A stretch of 64,000 nucleotides of DNA, from the NCBI RefSeq assembly GCF_022549495.1, contig NZ_JAKZGD010000011.1:1-64000 (forward strand), given 5' to 3'. Under the pieces are notes generated by a model that worked only from the letters and a program-made list of their open reading frames with translations, made no database searches and was not told the origin of the DNA. The position numbers and the translations under genes are program-made. How positions within the stretch are numbered: the first letter of the stretch is position 1; every line of letters starts with the position of its first letter. Positions 20,925-29,660 of this stretch are shown here, one piece after another. This stretch comes from Acinetobacter sp. ANC 4805. GTDB lineage: Bacteria; Pseudomonadota; Gammaproteobacteria; Pseudomonadales; Moraxellaceae.

Positions 20925-21746
20925 ATGGATCTTTTATTGCTATTTAAAGCTGCAATTATGGGGTTGGTAGAAGGGATTACTGAATTTCTACCGATCTCAA
21001 GTACAGGACATTTGATTTTAGCAGGACAATTGCTAGATTTTTGGACTGTTGAAAAACGAGATATGTTTGCGGTTGCTGTACAAATTGGTGCGATTGCAGC
21101 AGTAATTTATGAGTATTGGGGCAAACTGTGGGGCGCATTAATTGGCGCACTCACAGGACAAGAGCAAGGTCGTCGTTTAAGTCTTAATTTAATCATCGCT
21201 TCTGTTCCAATTGTGATTATTGGCTTGAGCTTTGGTGATGTGGTAAAGGCTTATTTATTTAATGCGGTCACGGTTGCAATTGCATTAATTGTCGGTGGTT
21301 TCGTTATTTTATGGGCGGAACGCCGTCCGCATCAAATCGTGAGTCAAGAAGTCGAAGATCTAACATTCAAGCAAGCCACATTGATTGGTTTGATTCAATG
21401 TCTTGCATTAATTCCTGGGACATCACGTTCTGGTTCAACCATTATTGGTTCATTGTTCTTAGGTATTTCACGTAAAGCAGCAGCTGAATTTTCATTCTTC
21501 CTCGGTATTCCTGTGTTGATGGGTGCAGGCTTACTGGATATGTATAAAATGCGTCATGAATTACATAGTAATGATATGGCTATTTTAGCAGTCGGAATTA
21601 TTGTTGCCTTTGTTTCAGCTTTGATTGTGATTCGTGCATTAATTCGTTATGTCTCTAAGCATGACTTCACAGCCTTTGCTTACTATCGTATTGTCTTTGG
21701 TTTATTTATTTTGGCGACATGGTGGACAGGTTGGGTGCATTGGTAA
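20925..21746 (+). CDS. uppP: undecaprenyl-diphosphatase UppP (BacA)
   Basis: Integral membrane enzyme (273 residues) that dephosphorylates undecaprenyl pyrophosphate, recycling the lipid carrier of peptidoglycan; the family gives bacitracin resistance when overproduced. [17 protein letters not shown] (residues ~16-32) and [12 protein letters not shown] (~165) are the two conserved catalytic motifs, with about eight predicted membrane segments. Its TAA overlaps the start of rsmJ (TAATG). Confidence 0.96.
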   Translation: MDLLLLFKAAIMGLVEGITEFLPISSTGHLILAGQLLDFWTVEKRDMFAVAVQIGAIAAVIYEYWGKLWGALIGALTGQEQGRRLSLNLIIASVPIVIIGLSFGDVVKAYLFNAVTVAIALIVGGFVILWAERRPHQIVSQEVEDLTFKQATLIGLIQCLALIPGTSRSGSTIIGSLFLGISRKAAAEFSFFLGIPVLMGAGLLDMYKMRHELHSNDMAILAVGIIVAFVSALIVIRALIRYVSKHDFTAFAYYRIVFGLFILATWWTGWVHW

Positions 21747-22555
21747 TGCAAATGATCTGTTGGTATCAGACTGAGTATGCAGAGCAATTTCAACAACTTC
21801 AAACCCGTTTAGCAAGTTTGGATGTTGAATTAAAAGGTCAAATCGTTGAAAAAGTGAATGCGCGTTTCCTTCGTCTGAATCCAGAAATGGCTTTGGTTTT
21901 AGATGAGGATGGACTCAGTCTTGCTGCCAATGGGATGAAAATGCAACCAGATTGGCGTGCTGAGATTCCCCGTTTAAAACGCGCCAGTTTGAAGTCTGAA
22001 ATGATTGCGAGAGCATGTCAGTTGGGTGAAAAACCAAGCTTAATTGATGCAACCGCAGGCTTAGGTCATGATAGTTTATTGATGGCTTATCTCGGTGCTG
22101 ATGTCCGTTTGGTTGAACGTCATCCGATCCTATTTGTGTTATTGGAATATACGAAAACTCAAGCGGAACACGATCCATTTTTGCAGTCTGTTATGCAGCG
22201 GATCCAACTTATTCATGCTGATTCAAATTGCTATCTACATACATTAGAACAGCAAGGCGAGCGAGTGGACGTGGTGTATTTAGATCCGATGTTTCCACAG
22301 CGAGATCAAAATCATCAAGTGCAAAAGAAGCAAGCACAAGTCAAAAAGCAAATGCAATTACTGCATCTGTTATTACCTGAAGATGGTGAAATGGATTTAG
22401 GAGATGAGTTGTTACATCTTGCCCATAAGATCGCAAAGCGCGTTATTGTTAAGCGTCCACGACATGCAGTTTATCTGGCAGATCAAACACCTGATCACCA
22501 ATGGTTAGGTGATGCCTGCCGTTTTGATGCATATTTTTCCAAAAGTTCAACTTAA
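21746..22555 (+). CDS. rsmJ: 16S rRNA (guanine-1516-N2)-methyltransferase RsmJ
   Basis: SAM-dependent methyltransferase (269 residues) that modifies G1516 of 16S rRNA. The SAM-binding motif [17 protein letters not shown] lies near residue 105 and the catalytic-type motif [11 protein letters not shown] near residue 180. The frame is open from 21719 inside uppP; ATG 21746 overlaps the uppP stop (TAATG) and is the likely start ([15 protein letters not shown]). Assignment rests on the characteristic DPMFP motif. Confidence 0.85.
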   Translation: MQMICWYQTEYAEQFQQLQTRLASLDVELKGQIVEKVNARFLRLNPEMALVLDEDGLSLAANGMKMQPDWRAEIPRLKRASLKSEMIARACQLGEKPSLIDATAGLGHDSLLMAYLGADVRLVERHPILFVLLEYTKTQAEHDPFLQSVMQRIQLIHADSNCYLHTLEQQGERVDVVYLDPMFPQRDQNHQVQKKQAQVKKQMQLLHLLLPEDGEMDLGDELLHLAHKIAKRVIVKRPRHAVYLADQTPDHQWLGDACRFDAYFSKSST

Positions 22556-22757
22556 AGCTGATCCAACTGATTGTTTAGCTTAGGTCAATGCTCGGTAAAG
22601 ATTTGTGATATAGTGCAAAAGCATGATTGATAAAAAATTCTTGTCGAGCTTAAATGAGAATGGTACATCGTACCTTTTGGGAAAAGCGATATTCATTTTA
22701 TAAAAGATGAACATATTTTCAGTTTAGGCTTAAAAAGAGAAACACCCGAAGAATTTT

Positions 22758-24203
22758 ATGATAGACCTTAAACCCTCCATTAATATCTGGCATGATTTTA
22801 AAAGTAACCAAATTGCTGGAATGTGGTTGTTCCTTGGGTCTCGACGTTCCTTACAGATTGTTCATCCATCAATTACTCAACTCATTATCTGGGGTATTTT
22901 AGGTGGTTGTACCAACTCACTTTATAGCTGGTTGGTGGCAGGGCAAATTGGTGAATTTAACCCTCAAGGTTTGATTGGTTACGCACTTTGGCCTTTTATT
23001 GCCTTAATTGTGGGGATTTTCCTTTCGCAACGCATGAACCAAGCCCGTTTAATGCTTGTACCTGCATTATTATGGTTAGTGCTTGATACCAATATCTTAT
23101 TATTACAGTGCTTGATTCAATATTTAGGTTCAAACGGCTATCTTAATTTTATTCCTGATACCATCTATAACGGTTTCTTGCCACCTTTGTTTGTTGGACT
23201 ATTTGTCTGGCAAAGTTTAGCTGTGATTTGGGTATTTTCACGTGCATTAAATTGGCCGTGGTGGGAACGTGCCTTAGTCTTTGTGGCAACGATTGCAACG
23301 ATGGTAGTTTGGCAGCTTTCTGTAAAAGATCAGCCGATTTGGAAAGTTGAAGAGACACCGCCAAGTTTTGCTGAAGATGCTTTTTATGCGCAAAGTCATG
23401 TGTTGGATAAAGCATTAGATCAAATCCAATATGGAGATATTGCGAAAAGCCACTGGTATTTTATGGGTGTCGCAGGGGATAGCTATGCTGATGTATTCAA
23501 ATCTGAGATTGAGCGCATCAGAGAGCAGTTTGATACGCGTTTTGGAACGTTTGGACGCTCCATTATGTTGATTAATAATTCTGCGACACGTTTAGATGTT
23601 CCAATTGCCTCTAAAACCAGTATTGAGTTGGCTTTGCGCCGTATTGGTCAGCAGATGAATCGTGATAGTGATGTGTTATTCCTGTATATGACATCACATG
23701 GTGAGCGTAATCACTTTGAAATTGAAAATGCACCTTTAGAGTTGGGGCAAGTCGATCCAAAATGGCTACGTGAAACGCTTGATAAGTCAGGTATTCGTTG
23801 GCGCGTCATTGTTATTTCAGCGTGTTATTCGGGGAGTTTCATTCCTGCATTACAGTCACCTGAAACTCTAATTATTACTGCTTCAGCAGCAGATAAAACC
23901 TCTTTTGGCTGTAATAATGAAGCAGATTACACTTACTTTGGTCGAGCTTTCTTTGATTTAGCGATGCGTGAACAATCCTCAATCAAAAAAGCATTTGATC
24001 AGTCTAAGCAAACTGTGACACAGTGGGAAACTGCTCAAGGATTTGAACCATCTGAACCGCAATGGGCAATTGGTCGTAACATGGAATTGATGTTGCCACA
24101 ACTTGAGCCGTATCTATTCCCAACGCAAAATATCACAACAACAGACATTACAAAAACACAGGATAATCAACATGCAGCTACTGCAAAAAAATCGTTGTTT
24201 TGA
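22758..24203 (+). CDS. membrane-anchored C13-family (legumain-like) peptidase
   Basis: A 481-residue protein with a membrane part in the first ~195 residues (about five hydrophobic segments) and a C-terminal caspase/legumain-type domain. The clan CD dyad is clear: His314 in TSHGE after a hydrophobic strand, and Cys356 in ISACYSGSF. The family is peptidase C13 (GPI-transamidase/legumain group), here in a bacterial membrane-anchored form. Substrate is unknown. The start of fghA (24172) lies inside its last 32 bases, so expression of the two is coupled. Confident on family, not on role. Confidence 0.82.
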   Translation: MIDLKPSINIWHDFKSNQIAGMWLFLGSRRSLQIVHPSITQLIIWGILGGCTNSLYSWLVAGQIGEFNPQGLIGYALWPFIALIVGIFLSQRMNQARLMLVPALLWLVLDTNILLLQCLIQYLGSNGYLNFIPDTIYNGFLPPLFVGLFVWQSLAVIWVFSRALNWPWWERALVFVATIATMVVWQLSVKDQPIWKVEETPPSFAEDAFYAQSHVLDKALDQIQYGDIAKSHWYFMGVAGDSYADVFKSEIERIREQFDTRFGTFGRSIMLINNSATRLDVPIASKTSIELALRRIGQQMNRDSDVLFLYMTSHGERNHFEIENAPLELGQVDPKWLRETLDKSGIRWRVIVISACYSGSFIPALQSPETLIITASAADKTSFGCNNEADYTYFGRAFFDLAMREQSSIKKAFDQSKQTVTQWETAQGFEPSEPQWAIGRNMELMLPQLEPYLFPTQNITTTDITKTQDNQHAATAKKSLF

Positions 24204-25011
24204 GGGTGAGCAACGGATTTATCAGCTAGAGTCACAGCATCTTAACGGTTTAACTCGAGTTGGCGTCTATTTGCCGCCTGCTGCTTTAGAAGGGAAGCCT
24301 TGTTCAGCATTATTCTATCTTGCAGGTTTGACTTGTACTGAAGATACCTTTGCAATTAAAGCACATGCACAGCGTATGGCTGCTCGGCTGAGTCTGATTT
24401 TAATTAGCCCTGATACCTCTCCGCGTGGGGAGGGCGTTGCACAAGGTGATCATTGGGATATTGGTCAGGGTGCAGGCTTCTATATCAATGCAATTCAACA
24501 ACCTTGGGCTGAACATTACCAAATGGAGTCTTATTTGGTTGATGAACTCTACGCACACGTTTTACAAGCATTTCCAATTATCGAAAGTCAGATTGGGATT
24601 TTGGGACATTCAATGGGTGGACATGGTGCGTTAACCTTGGCATTTAAATACCCAGAACAATTTAAATCAGTTTCAGCTTTTGCTCCGATTTGTGCGCCGA
24701 GTATTTGCCCATGGGGTGAAAAGGCATTTAGCCAATATTTAGGTGCGGATCAACAGCAATGGTTAGCGCATGATGCAACCGCCTTAGTTCAGCAAAAGGG
24801 TGGAATCTTTGAGGAAATTTTAATTGATCAAGGTCTAGACGATCAGTTTTATGCTCAATTGAATCCTGAAAAGTTTAAGCAAGCTTGCCTAGATGCAGGG
24901 CAACATTTAACCCTACGCCAACACAAAGGTTATGATCATGGTTATTACTTTATTCAAAGTTTTATCAATGATCATCTGCAATTCCATGCGATTCAGTTAG
25001 AAAAGCATTAA
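24172..25011 (+). CDS. fghA: S-formylglutathione hydrolase
   Basis: Esterase-D type alpha/beta hydrolase (280 residues) that hydrolyses S-formylglutathione to formate and glutathione, the last step of glutathione-dependent formaldehyde detoxification. The nucleophile elbow is GHSMGGHGAL; Asp is in DQGLDDQFY and His in GYDHGYYF. The frame extends upstream to 24103 inside the peptidase gene, but ATG 24172 (MQLLQKNRCFEGEQRIY) has an AGGA about 10 bases upstream and the family N terminus. No adhC partner is adjacent. Confidence 0.92.
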   Translation: MQLLQKNRCFEGEQRIYQLESQHLNGLTRVGVYLPPAALEGKPCSALFYLAGLTCTEDTFAIKAHAQRMAARLSLILISPDTSPRGEGVAQGDHWDIGQGAGFYINAIQQPWAEHYQMESYLVDELYAHVLQAFPIIESQIGILGHSMGGHGALTLAFKYPEQFKSVSAFAPICAPSICPWGEKAFSQYLGADQQQWLAHDATALVQQKGGIFEEILIDQGLDDQFYAQLNPEKFKQACLDAGQHLTLRQHKGYDHGYYFIQSFINDHLQFHAIQLEKH

Positions 25012-25146
25012 GACTATTTTGTAGTCCATTTGATATGTATACTAAATTGCTAGGTGGGCTAATACTTTGAAATAATAGGAAAAATTGTGCAGTATACTTT
25101 TAATCATGTGGCAGTTATGCCGTATAACTGTGGTTAGGTCTATTCA

Positions 25147-25569
25147 ATGAAGATCATGTGCATACCAATCTTACTTTTCATCTTAGCTACCACACCCGCT
25201 TGTGCAACTCAAAGTGCAGACCTCCACACACATGAAGGCGGCTTGCGAGAATCACTCGCTGTTAACATTTCATATCCAAGCCCTGCAACAGCATTAGCCG
25301 CCGTCAGAGCAAAACCTAACGTTACTACAGAAGAAAATGAGGAATGGTTTATTCTGAATGACAAAGCTGAGAATTCGCTTTGGAGCATTACAAAACCTAG
25401 CCATTTCGCACACCCAACGGCTGTCCTACGCCACACCTATGAGAAAGATGGGCGAGTATTTATGGGCATGGACGTAAAGTGTGGGAACTCTAAGGAAAAC
25501 TGCGATCGCGTTGTGCAGCAATTCATCGAGCTCAATAATAAGATTTATGACCAGTTCAATGTAAAATAG
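25147..25569 (+). CDS. cassette-encoded exported protein of unknown function
   Basis: A 140-residue protein with a signal peptide (MKIMCIPILLFILATTPACA); the ALA/ACA cut leaves a periplasmic protein, or Cys19 in the TPAC context could be a weak lipobox. The mature part has two cysteines (KCGNSKENC) that could pair. I recognise no family. Base composition is visibly richer in G and C than the neighbours, consistent with transfer. Its stop codon touches the left end of attC, the normal cassette layout, with no promoter of its own that I can see. Confidence 0.7.
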   Translation: MKIMCIPILLFILATTPACATQSADLHTHEGGLRESLAVNISYPSPATALAAVRAKPNVTTEENEEWFILNDKAENSLWSITKPSHFAHPTAVLRHTYEKDGRVFMGMDVKCGNSKENCDRVVQQFIELNNKIYDQFNVK

Positions 25570-25628
25570 GTCTAACAAGTCGTTTTAGATGGACACTTCA
25601 GCGTGCCGCCTTAACTTCAACGTTATGG
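25570..25628 (+). other. attC: attC site (59-base element)
   Basis: Starts GTCTAAC (25570-25576, fits RYYYAAC) followed by AAGTCG, and ends CTTAACTTCAACGTTATGG (about 25610-25628), close to the right-hand consensus with the core GTTATGG. The 59-bp length and the position just after a stop codon are those of a class 1 type cassette attC. Confidence 0.75.
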
Positions 25629-25740
25629 CTTATTGATAAAGATATGACATCAGGTATTTTTGAAAAATTAGATAGCTTTGGGATTAAGAATGATCACTTA
25701 CAGCTCCATATCCATATAATTCAACTCGAAAAAGTAATGC

Positions 25741-25774
25741 ATTAATAAGAAGCTCTTTCGAGCTTCTTATTAAT
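25741..25774. terminator. 15-bp perfect hairpin, bidirectional terminator candidate
   Basis: ATTAATAAGAAGCTC / GAGCTTCTTATTAAT (25741-25755 with 25760-25774), loop TTTC. It sits between a rightward small frame and a leftward gene and overlaps both stop regions. A long T-run is missing, so termination strength is uncertain. Confidence 0.7.
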
Positions 25775-26045
25775 GATGTTGCCACTCAACAATAAACTCC
25801 TGCTGAGCCATACGATTTAAATGGTCAATCACCACTTGTTCTAGACGAGCAACATCTTCTTGCTGATTTTCAATCAATACATCTAAATGCTGTTCTTGTG
25901 GTGTAAGAGTCACCGTTGCTGTAGGCATGAAAATTTTTGAGTATGCTTCAGTTTCAGCCACTTCAAATTTATGCTTCCAGTGATTGAGCAAGCGCTTACT
26001 AATTCGTTTTGCTTCATCTGTTGTAATTTGTGTTGTGCTATTCAT
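25770..26045 (-). CDS. DUF2218-like small protein
   Basis: A 91-residue protein matching the pattern of the DUF2218 family (TTDEAKRISKRLLNHWKHKFEVAET ... LEQVVIDHLNRMAQQEFIVEW). The C terminus ends in the conserved (F/V)EW block. No function is known to me for this family. It is a single gene next to rpe, oppositely oriented, with a plausible promoter in the 180 bases between them. Confidence 0.75.
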   Translation of the reverse strand: MNSTTQITTDEAKRISKRLLNHWKHKFEVAETEAYSKIFMPTATVTLTPQEQHLDVLIENQQEDVARLEQVVIDHLNRMAQQEFIVEWQHH

Positions 26046-26229
26046 GTCTTAAGGTCATATTCTACTTTTCATCGTTAAAAATAACAAAATCATCTGAGAT
26101 TAAAAATAGTATTCATGCAACGTGCTGTTGCAAGTTTGCAATGCTGTAATAATGACTTTGTAACAAACCTAAGTGCGATGAATTTGCTATAATCTCCAGA
26201 TTATTTTCTCAGAGTTTGCCAGGTCATCC

Positions 26230-26916
26230 ATGTCCAAGCCTTATTTAATTGCTCCTTCGATTTTATCTGCTGATTTTGCACGTTTAGGTGAAGATGTAGA
26301 AAAGGTTCTAGCTGCGGGTGCAGACGTTGTGCATTTTGATGTGATGGATAACCATTATGTACCAAACCTTACTTTTGGTGCGGGCATCTGTAAAGCATTA
26401 AAAAGCTATGGGATTAAAGCACCGATTGATGTGCATCTGATGGTTTCTCCAGTTGATCGTATGATTGGTGATTTCTTGGAAGCAGGTGCAGACATTATTA
26501 CTTTCCATCCAGAAGCGACAGATCATATTGATCGTTCTTTACAACTGATTAAGGCAGGTGGTGCAAAAGCGGGTTTAGTCTTTAACCCAGCAACGCCGTT
26601 ACATTATTTGGATTATGTTTTGGATAAAGTCGATCAAATTCTGTTAATGAGCGTAAATCCTGGTTTCGGTGGGCAAAAATTTATTCCAATGACCTTGGAA
26701 AAATTGCGTCAAGCACGTCAAATTATTGATGCGAGTGGTCGTGATATTCGTTTAGAAGTTGATGGTGGTGTTGGTCCTGCAAATATCCGTGAGATTGCCG
26801 AAGCAGGCGCCGATATGTTCGTTGCAGGTTCAGCGATTTTTGGTCAACCCGACTATAAAACGGTAATTGATCAAATGCGTGCAGAGTTGGCGAAAGTTGG
26901 TGCAACAGAAGTTTAG
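26230..26916 (+). CDS. rpe: ribulose-phosphate 3-epimerase
   Basis: TIM-barrel enzyme (228 residues) interconverting ribulose-5-phosphate and xylulose-5-phosphate in the pentose phosphate pathway. The family blocks are complete: [47 protein letters not shown] and LEVDGGV with the phosphate-binding loop AGSAIFG. Full length and without interruption. Confidence 0.97.
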   Translation: MSKPYLIAPSILSADFARLGEDVEKVLAAGADVVHFDVMDNHYVPNLTFGAGICKALKSYGIKAPIDVHLMVSPVDRMIGDFLEAGADIITFHPEATDHIDRSLQLIKAGGAKAGLVFNPATPLHYLDYVLDKVDQILLMSVNPGFGGQKFIPMTLEKLRQARQIIDASGRDIRLEVDGGVGPANIREIAEAGADMFVAGSAIFGQPDYKTVIDQMRAELAKVGATEV

Positions 26917-26944
26917 TGTTTTCATCCTATTTTTCACATAAGAT

Positions 26945-27001
26945 TGTGGATAACTTTGTTTATAACTGGGTGGATAACCGTGTTGATAAGCAGGTGGATA
27001 A
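26945..27001. repeat. cluster of DnaA-box-like 9-mers
   Basis: Four 9-mers in one orientation: TGTGGATAA at 26945 (the exact reverse complement of the DnaA box TTATCCACA), GGTGGATAA at 26969, TGTTGATAA at 26981 and GGTGGATAA at 26993. Spacings are 24, 12 and 12 bases. No dnaA or oriC hallmarks lie nearby. It may bind DnaA, or be a chance repeat in the rpe 3' region. Confidence 0.5.
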
Positions 27002-27060
27002 GATGTTGTTAAAATAAACAAAATGATTTCAGTTGTTTATATTCACAGCAAAATGATGAA

Positions 27061-27088
27061 AAAAGGACAAATTTTTGTCCTTTTTTTG
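27061..27088 (+). terminator. terminator downstream of rpe
   Basis: Stem AAAGGACAAA / TTTGTCCTTT (27062-27071 with 27074-27083) followed by a T-run. It lies about 145 bases after rpe and before the copper operon. Confidence 0.85.
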
Positions 27089-27282
27089 TGCGCTAAGCGA
27101 TTTATTTTGCTTTGTTTTTGCCCATCAGTGATCTGATATTTTATTGTTCAATAAATTGGCAGCTTGGTTATGTACATGTGTGAAATTAGCATAATTTGAA
27201 CATAAAGTAGATTGTGCATAACATAGAAAGAAATTATGCTAAGTAAATCGCATTCATTTGATGATTGATCTAAGGATATTCA

Positions 27283-27702
27283 GTGCAACTTCATAAACAA
27301 TACAAGCATGTATGGTTTGTATTCCTGATGATATTTTTCATTGGGGGAAGTGGTGTGGCTGTTGCAGCAGTTCAAGAAGTTCGATTGGATCAAAAAACAT
27401 CAATAGTGCAAACCATGCCATGTCACGATCAGCAAATGATGGATCAACATCATCAAATGCAAATGTCACATGATGTGACCAATGTTGTTAAATGCCATGA
27501 TGGGCAAATGCAAGATCAGCAACATTGTCCTGACTGTAATAGTTTTTCACATTGCCAAACGATCAATCTAGCACTCGATCAGCAGATTCTAAGCTTATCT
27601 GGCTCGCCGTTTTTAGAACTGAGCAGCTATAAAAATACAGCGTATCAAGCTCGCCATCTTGCGGGTTATTGGCAAGAGATTTTACGTCCTCCTAGAACCT
27701 AA
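27283..27702 (+). CDS. His/Met/Cys-rich exported protein of the copper operon
   Basis: A 139-residue protein starting at GTG 27283, with AAGGA a few bases upstream. A hydrophobic segment near residues 10-30 (VWFVFLMIFFIGGSGVAVAA) works as signal or anchor. The next part is full of possible copper ligands: MPCHDQQMMDQHHQMQMSH and CHDGQMQDQQHCPDC. No family is known to me. As first gene of the cop operon it is probably a periplasmic copper binder or sensor partner. The 68 bases to copA contain no terminator. Confidence 0.7.
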   Translation: MQLHKQYKHVWFVFLMIFFIGGSGVAVAAVQEVRLDQKTSIVQTMPCHDQQMMDQHHQMQMSHDVTNVVKCHDGQMQDQQHCPDCNSFSHCQTINLALDQQILSLSGSPFLELSSYKNTAYQARHLAGYWQEILRPPRT

Positions 27703-27770
27703 TCTGTTTTACAGGCTCTTTATTTTGTTGAAAAGAGCAATTTGAATCGTTAACAGATTAGGAAAATATC

Positions 27771-29660
27771 ATGTCCTCAAAAATATATGCTGGTGTCATT
27801 GCTAGCTTAAGTCTATTTTTTGCACCTTATAGTTTGGCTGCAATCAAAGAATATCACCTGAATATTAATCAAGGTCTCGTCAATGTGACAGGGAAGCTTG
27901 TGCAACGTATGACGGTCAACGGTAAGTTTATTGCTCCGCTTCTTGAGTTTGAAGAGGGCGATGAAGCCGTGATTTATGTGCATAACCAACTGAAGAATCA
28001 AAATACTTCTTTACATTGGCACGGTCTGCTTTTACCTGGGCTTATGGATGGCGTTCCTGGTTTTAATGGTTTTAAAGGTATTCAACCGAATGGCAGCTTT
28101 GAGTATCGCTTCAAGGTTCGACAAAATGGTACTTATTGGTATCACGCACATAGCAAAGGACAGGAACAAGATGGCTTATATGGTCCGTTGGTGATCTATC
28201 CGAAAGGTAAGCAACCTGTTGCTGTACACGAAAAAGCTGAGCGTGATTATGTGGTGATGTTGTCTGATTTTCATGAAACGGAAAGCGACAAGATCATGGC
28301 AAATTTGAAAAAGTCTGCTGAGTATTACCAAAACCAACGTGAAACGGTAAGTGATGTCTGGAAGCAAGTGAAACAACAAGGTTTGAAAGCAACGTGGCAA
28401 GATCGTTCGATGTGGAACCAGATGCGGATGCTCAAAACCGATTTATCAGACATTACTGGTTATACTTTCTTGGTGAATGGGAAAACACCTCAACAAAATT
28501 GGACAGGCGCTTTTAAAACGGGTGAAAAGATTCGTTTGCGCTTTATCAATGCATCAGCCATGTCTTTTTTTGATGTGCGTATTCCAAACCTAAAAATGAC
28601 AGTCGTCAGTGCCGATGGTCAGCCTGTACAGCCTATTCCCGTAGATGAATTCCGTATTGGTACAGCAGAAACTTATGATGTATTGGTTGAACCTAAACAG
28701 GCGCATTATCAAATTGAGGCAGAGTCAATAGATCGTTCTGGTTTTGCAATTGGGTCATTGCAGAATGAACAGGTAAGCAATCCAACCTCAGTGCAAATCC
28801 CAAAATCACGCCCACGTGCTTTATTAAGCATGGAAGATATGGGAATGGATCATGGCGCGCATGATCAAATGAATATGCCGAATATGGATCATAACCAATC
28901 ACAAGTACCACATGAAAAAGTGACAACTGTAACAACATCACAGATCACGATGGATCATCGTTCACATGCTCAAATGGGTATGTCGCAGATGGATCACAGT
29001 GGACATGGTCAGATGGATATGAGCAAGATGGATCACAGTTCTCATACGCAGATGACGATGGGGGAGATGGATCATAGCCAGCATCAAGCGGCTGCATCTT
29101 CTACAAAAGAAAGTATTGATCATGTACAGGGTTGGGCGAATGCAGCAACGCCAGTAAACCAAAAAGCCTTAAATTATGCTGATTTGAAGTCACTGCAACC
29201 ACAATCAGAAAGTTATCGCCGTCCAGCCGAGCGTGAATTGGTGATCCGTCTGGGTGGCACGATGGAGCGTTACATCTGGACGATTGATGGTAAAAAGTTT
29301 AGTGATCCTGATTTTAAGCCTCTAACAGTCCGCTATGGCGAGCGTATTCGACTGAAATTTGTCAATGAAAGTATGATGGCGCATCCGATGCATTTACATG
29401 GCATGTTTATGCAATTAGAAAATGGTCAGGCATTACAAGATATGCCCAATAAACATACGGTGATCGTGCCACCGGGCAAAACTGTTACAGCTCTACTTAC
29501 TGCGGATGAGCTCGGTGAATGGGCGATTCATTGTCACCTGTTGTACCACATGAGTGCGGGCATGATGAGTAAATTGATTGTCGCAAATGTCGATGACAGC
29601 AAAGTTTCACAAGCTACACCTGTTCAACCCACTCAAGGAGCGAGCCATGCACATCACTAA
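27771..29660 (+). CDS. copA: copper-resistance multicopper oxidase CopA
   Basis: Periplasmic multicopper oxidase (629 residues) that oxidises Cu(I) to the less toxic Cu(II). Signal peptide is MSSKIYAGVIASLSLFFAPYSLAA. Copper ligand blocks: LHWHG and WYHAHS in domain 1, HPMHLHG and WAIHCHLLYHMSAGMM at the C terminus, with the type 1 Cys-His pair in HCH. Residues ~355-440 hold repeated Met/His/Asp motifs (MDHSGHGQMDMSKMDHSSH), a typical extra copper-binding insert. It overlaps copB by 14 bases. Confidence 0.95.
   Translation: MSSKIYAGVIASLSLFFAPYSLAAIKEYHLNINQGLVNVTGKLVQRMTVNGKFIAPLLEFEEGDEAVIYVHNQLKNQNTSLHWHGLLLPGLMDGVPGFNGFKGIQPNGSFEYRFKVRQNGTYWYHAHSKGQEQDGLYGPLVIYPKGKQPVAVHEKAERDYVVMLSDFHETESDKIMANLKKSAEYYQNQRETVSDVWKQVKQQGLKATWQDRSMWNQMRMLKTDLSDITGYTFLVNGKTPQQNWTGAFKTGEKIRLRFINASAMSFFDVRIPNLKMTVVSADGQPVQPIPVDEFRIGTAETYDVLVEPKQAHYQIEAESIDRSGFAIGSLQNEQVSNPTSVQIPKSRPRALLSMEDMGMDHGAHDQMNMPNMDHNQSQVPHEKVTTVTTSQITMDHRSHAQMGMSQMDHSGHGQMDMSKMDHSSHTQMTMGEMDHSQHQAAASSTKESIDHVQGWANAATPVNQKALNYADLKSLQPQSESYRRPAERELVIRLGGTMERYIWTIDGKKFSDPDFKPLTVRYGERIRLKFVNESMMAHPMHLHGMFMQLENGQALQDMPNKHTVIVPPGKTVTALLTADELGEWAIHCHLLYHMSAGMMSKLIVANVDDSKVSQATPVQPTQGASHAHH

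Larger units (their letters stand above)
25115..25628 (+). mobile_element. solitary integron gene cassette with attC
   Basis: A single ORF (25147-25569) followed by a 59-bp attC-like site (25570-25628). The left edge is GTTATGC at 25114 and the right edge is GTTATGG at 25622; cleavage after the G (G^TT) at both sites defines a 508-bp unit, 25115-25622. Removing exactly that unit joins the flanks into one open reading frame, ATG 25106 to TAA 25745, of 43 codons. The target GTTAT fits the GWTMW secondary integration pattern known for class 1 integrase. There is no integrase gene nearby, so this is a cassette at a secondary site or the relic of one. Confidence 0.7.

Noticed and set aside
26945..27001. 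Replication origin
   Set aside because: Several DnaA-like boxes, but no dnaA, no AT-rich unwinding element with proper layout and no gidA/rpmH context; kept as an observation only.
28960..29090. CRISPR-like direct repeats in copA
   Set aside because: The repeats are short codon-level MDH units within an open protein frame, without spacers.
29578..29646. Longer start of copB
   Set aside because: Lies within copA; ATG 29647 has an exact AAGGAG before it.
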